Below are positions 61,391-64,000 of a stretch of 64,000 bases of DNA, one piece after another. Within the stretch, counting starts at the first letter, position 1. Each line of letters begins with the position of its first letter. Position numbers and translations under genes: made by a program. The stretch is taken from positions 62,001 through 126,000 of the forward strand of contig JAWKHX010000013.1 in the NCBI GenBank assembly GCA_041394605.1. Reading direction: 5' to 3'. The DNA is from UBA668 sp041394605. GTDB lineage: Bacteria > Actinomycetota > Acidimicrobiia > Acidimicrobiales > Ilumatobacteraceae. The notes under the pieces were generated by a model. It was not told where the DNA came from. It ran no database searches and saw nothing but the letters and a program-made list of their open reading frames with translations.

Positions 61391-63415
61391 TCAGTTCAGC
61401 TTGCCAAAGAGGTTCACTGGCACCATTTCATTGAACTTGAGGCCGGCGGAAGGCGTCGTCGTCGAGGCGGTGCTGCAGCACCGCCTCGACGATGGTGGAC
61501 CGGACCATGTCCAGGTCGGCGGGACAGGGTGGCCGAGGTGGCAACGTTGAGGCCGGCCGGTCGGCACGAGGCACCGGTTGCGGCTTCGAGGGCGGCTGCC
61601 AACCAGGCGGTGGCCTTCCCGTAGAGCGAACGTCCACCAGGTGGTGCCCCGCTCGCCGCGCACGGCGTGGTGGCGTCGGCCCGGGCCACGGGTGAGCAGG
61701 TGCGCACCTCGGCGAGCTTGTCGACGGCGCGGCGGCTGAGGTCTGCGCGGCCGGTTCCGCCCCAACCAGTACTCGACGGCGCCTGGGCGATCTCCGCGCT
61801 CACGTGCCCGCCGGGGCTGGTCCAGCGGGCGATGCCGCGCTCCTCGGACGGCTTGACGGCGATCACGCCGTCGCCAGTGGGCGTCGATCACCTCCAGTTG
61901 CGGCCGGCGAGCAGGAGGGGCGCGTACCCGTTGGCCGGCCGGGTGAGCGGCACGTCGTCGGGCACATGCCCGATCTCGCTGCGGCCGTGGTGCACAACGA
62001 ACAGCAGGAGGCGAGGGTGAACGCCGCAAGGAGTTCCATGAAGTGCCGTCGCCCGTAGTCCGCCTCGGCGGCGAGGCCGATGCTCAACATGCCGGCGCCG
62101 GTGTCCACCAGGTAGCCCTCATCGATCATGTGGGCGACGATCTCGGCGGCGTGGTCGGCGGCTGCCAGGCCAGCTTGAACGGGGTGCCGAGCCAGCCCTG
62201 CCACGTGTGCCGGCCGACCTGCCCCTCCTGCAGGGCGAGCGCCAGCACCTGCTGGCCGACGAGATGCAGCGGCATGGGTGGCGGTGTAATCGGCTCGACG
62301 AAGCCGTCGGCCCACAGCAGCAGTACCGCCGTGGCGAACAGCAGACCGGTGTCGTCGGTAGCGAGCAGGGTGAGGTTGCGGCGCGAGCCGGCGCGCCGGT
62401 AGCGCGTCGAGCCGCTGGAGCAGCGATGCCACCGATGGCGAGCGTCTGCACCACATGGTCGAGGTCGCCGACGTCGATGCCGAGCTCGAGCGTGGAGGTG
62501 GCCACGATCGCGCAGTCGGTCGCTTTGGCGAAGGCCTGCTCGGCCTGCCGTCGTTCGTCGACGCCGAGCGAGCCGTGGGACACGAAGGTGGTCACGTCGT
62601 GGGTGCGGAGCAGCGCAGCCAGCTTCTCGGCCCGGGCCCGGCTGTCGACGAACACGAGACCGCTTCGGCGCCCTGTGCAGGCGTGAGAGCACAGCGGCGT
62701 TGGCGAGCGAACCGACGTAGTCCCGAGCACCACCTCTGCCTGTGGCCCGGCTGAGCGGGTGGGTTGACGACCGGGCCGGCCGTGCACAGCCGGTGGTCAA
62801 CCAGCCGAGCACGTCGGTCGGGTTGCCGACCGTGGCCGACAGGGCAATGCGCTGCAGCGCTCACGCCCGGCCAGCCGGGATGCCTTCGCCAGTACCGCCG
62901 GCAGGTGCCGCATCCGCGATCGTCGTAAGCGAGGCGTGGGCCTCGTCGACGATCACGGTCTGCCGAGGTTGGCGAACCAGGCTCGGTGGTCGGCCGGTCG
63001 AGACCAGCATCGCCTCCAACGACTCGGGCGTGGTGAGCAGGATGTCGGGTGGGTCGGCCAGCAGCTTGCGCCGTTGAGGGCCGGGCACGTCGCCGTGCCA
63101 CAGCCCGGCGCGCCGCCCCACCAGTTGCGCGTAGCCGTCCAGCCGCACGTGCAGGTTGTTCAGCAACGCCGCAACAGGGCACACGGCCGACACCGTCAGG
63201 CCGCGCCAGCCTCGCGCTGAGCATCCGCGACAGCACCGGGAGGATGGCGGCCTCGGTCTTACCCATGCGGCGGTGGGGGCCCATCGCCAGCATGGTCGCC
63301 GTGGAGGATGAAATCGATCGTCGCCGCCTGCAGCGGGCGCAAGGAGCGCCACCCGAGCGAGTTGACCACATGGTGCTGCACCAGGGGTGCAGCAGGTCGA
63401 AGCCGGACTCCCTCC
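61391..63415 (-). CDS. brxHI: BREX type 2 DEAD/DEAH-box helicase BrxHI, frame-disrupted
   Basis: This Lhr-like helicase is about 675 aa if repaired. Pieces in order are LVQHHVVNSLGWRSLRPLQA (Q-motif region), an imperfect Walker A with GKTEAAILPVLSRML, and TVIVDEAHASL (DEAH box). They continue with RIALSATVGNPTDVLGW, LVFVDSRARAEKLAALLRTH, and VATSTLELGIDVGDLDHVVQ (motif V). The end is GLKFNEMVPVNLFGKLN. It follows brxD directly, which is the gene order of type 2 BREX (Pgl-like) systems. Many indels break the frame, so the start codon is uncertain. Confidence 0.78.
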
Positions 63416-64000
63416 TCAGAGCTCCAGATCGATGTCGTCCACGGTGTCGGCCGCACGGACGTTGCGCTCGACCTCGGTGAGTTCGCCGTCGGACAGGGTG
63501 AGCGTGTAGTCGGCGGATCGAAGTCCGCAAACTGGTCGACCCGGTCGAGCACGTCGGCAACGAGCTTCTTGAGGAACAGCCGTGGGGCAATGCCGGCGCA
63601 GCCACCCAGGTTGCCGGTGACGGCTCGGGCCAGCGTCTCGATGTGCGCGTCGTCGCAGGTGGCGCGCAGCCGCTGCCCGTGCTCGCTGCCGTCGGCGTAA
63701 AGGTCCCGCACCCTGCGGCCCACCTCGCACAGCGCGGCGATGTCGAAACCCGGCAGTCGCAGCTGGATCGCGCGCGGGTTGTCGAATCGGACGTCGGTCG
63801 TGAAGTCGGTGTGCAGCCGTTGCGCCAGTGGCGGCAGACGTGAAGCGCCCTGCGGGCCGTCGAAGAACGCAGGTGTGCCGGTGATCACCAGGTACAGCCC
63901 GGGGAAGCGCCCCTGGTCGATCTCGTCGATCAGCTGCCGGGCGCGCGTTGAGTGCCCGGTCGCGGGTGTCGGGGCGGACCCGTTGCACAGCGTCTCAATC
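63416..64000 (-). CDS. brxD: BREX ATP-binding protein BrxD, C-terminal part
   Basis: The C-terminal ~195 residues of a DUF2791-type P-loop protein are visible. LIDEIDQGRFPGLYLVITGT and PAFFDGPQG lead to LRLPGFDIAALCEVGRRVRD, then to GIAPRLFLKKLVADVLDRVD and DFDP, and the end TLTLSDGELTEVER. This pattern and the adjoining helicase fit BrxD of type 2 BREX. The Walker A region lies beyond the window. Frame changes occur near 63985, 63945 and 63515. The gene continues past base 64000. Confidence 0.75.

Overview
The window is very GC-rich (about 70% by eye) and gene-dense, with many 4-base start/stop overlaps (GTGA or ATGA) between neighbours. At least fifteen genes have a TANNNT hexamer ending 6-7 bases before the start codon, the usual layout of leaderless actinobacterial genes. 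Together with mycofactocin-type genes, a mycofactocin-style ETF module and a type 2 BREX end, this points to an actinomycetote. Class Acidimicrobiia is my best guess; there is no rRNA here to confirm it. Many indels in genes that must be functional (fusA, tuf, rpsJ) show that parts of the sequence, chiefly 43.4-48.3 kb and 56.8-64 kb, contain sequencing or assembly errors. Broken frames there should not be read as pseudogenes.

Layout. 0-7.2 kb: ECF sigma factor, lipoprotein, 2OG-Fe(II) oxygenase, ROK kinase, zinc peptidase, a membrane acyltransferase-like protein coupled to an alanine-racemase-like protein, and DUF4395. 7.2-15.2 kb: two adjacent leftward operons. One is TetR - PQQ-type beta-propeller - mftE - mftF; the other is etfA - fixC - fixX - etfB. 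They look like the late maturation and electron-transfer arms of a mycofactocin system whose precursor and radical-SAM genes lie elsewhere. 15.2-25 kb: molybdopterin oxidoreductase, a membrane-anchored protein, DUF429-like protein, ArfB, SSB, PhoX-like protein, and a heterodimeric ABC exporter. 25-28.9 kb: three toxin-antitoxin-like modules around a serine hydrolase. 29-36.6 kb: a 2.2-kaa RHS polymorphic toxin with a membrane-type tip, followed by two small membrane proteins (immunity candidates) and a 29-codon leaderless membrane peptide. 36.6-45.7 kb: FAD oxidoreductase, VOC protein, Tam-like methyltransferase, haloalkane dehalogenase with a TetR, an SDR-like protein with a sulfatase, and a NERD-domain membrane protein.

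45.8-58.3 kb: fusA, then a methyltransferase, an acidic repeat protein, SDR/P450, a two-ATPase/two-permease ABC cluster and a toxin-antitoxin pair, then tuf and rpsJ with a terminator. The elongation-factor genes are therefore split by about 9 kb. Two 60-nt palindromic repeats (56/60 identical) sit at the ends of fusA and the P450 gene. 58.3-64 kb: a defence island read leftwards. It holds brxD (cut by the window edge) and brxHI of type 2 BREX, then a DUF262/HNH nuclease overlapping by 4 bases an unrecognised coiled-coil partner. This last pair is the best candidate here for an undescribed system.
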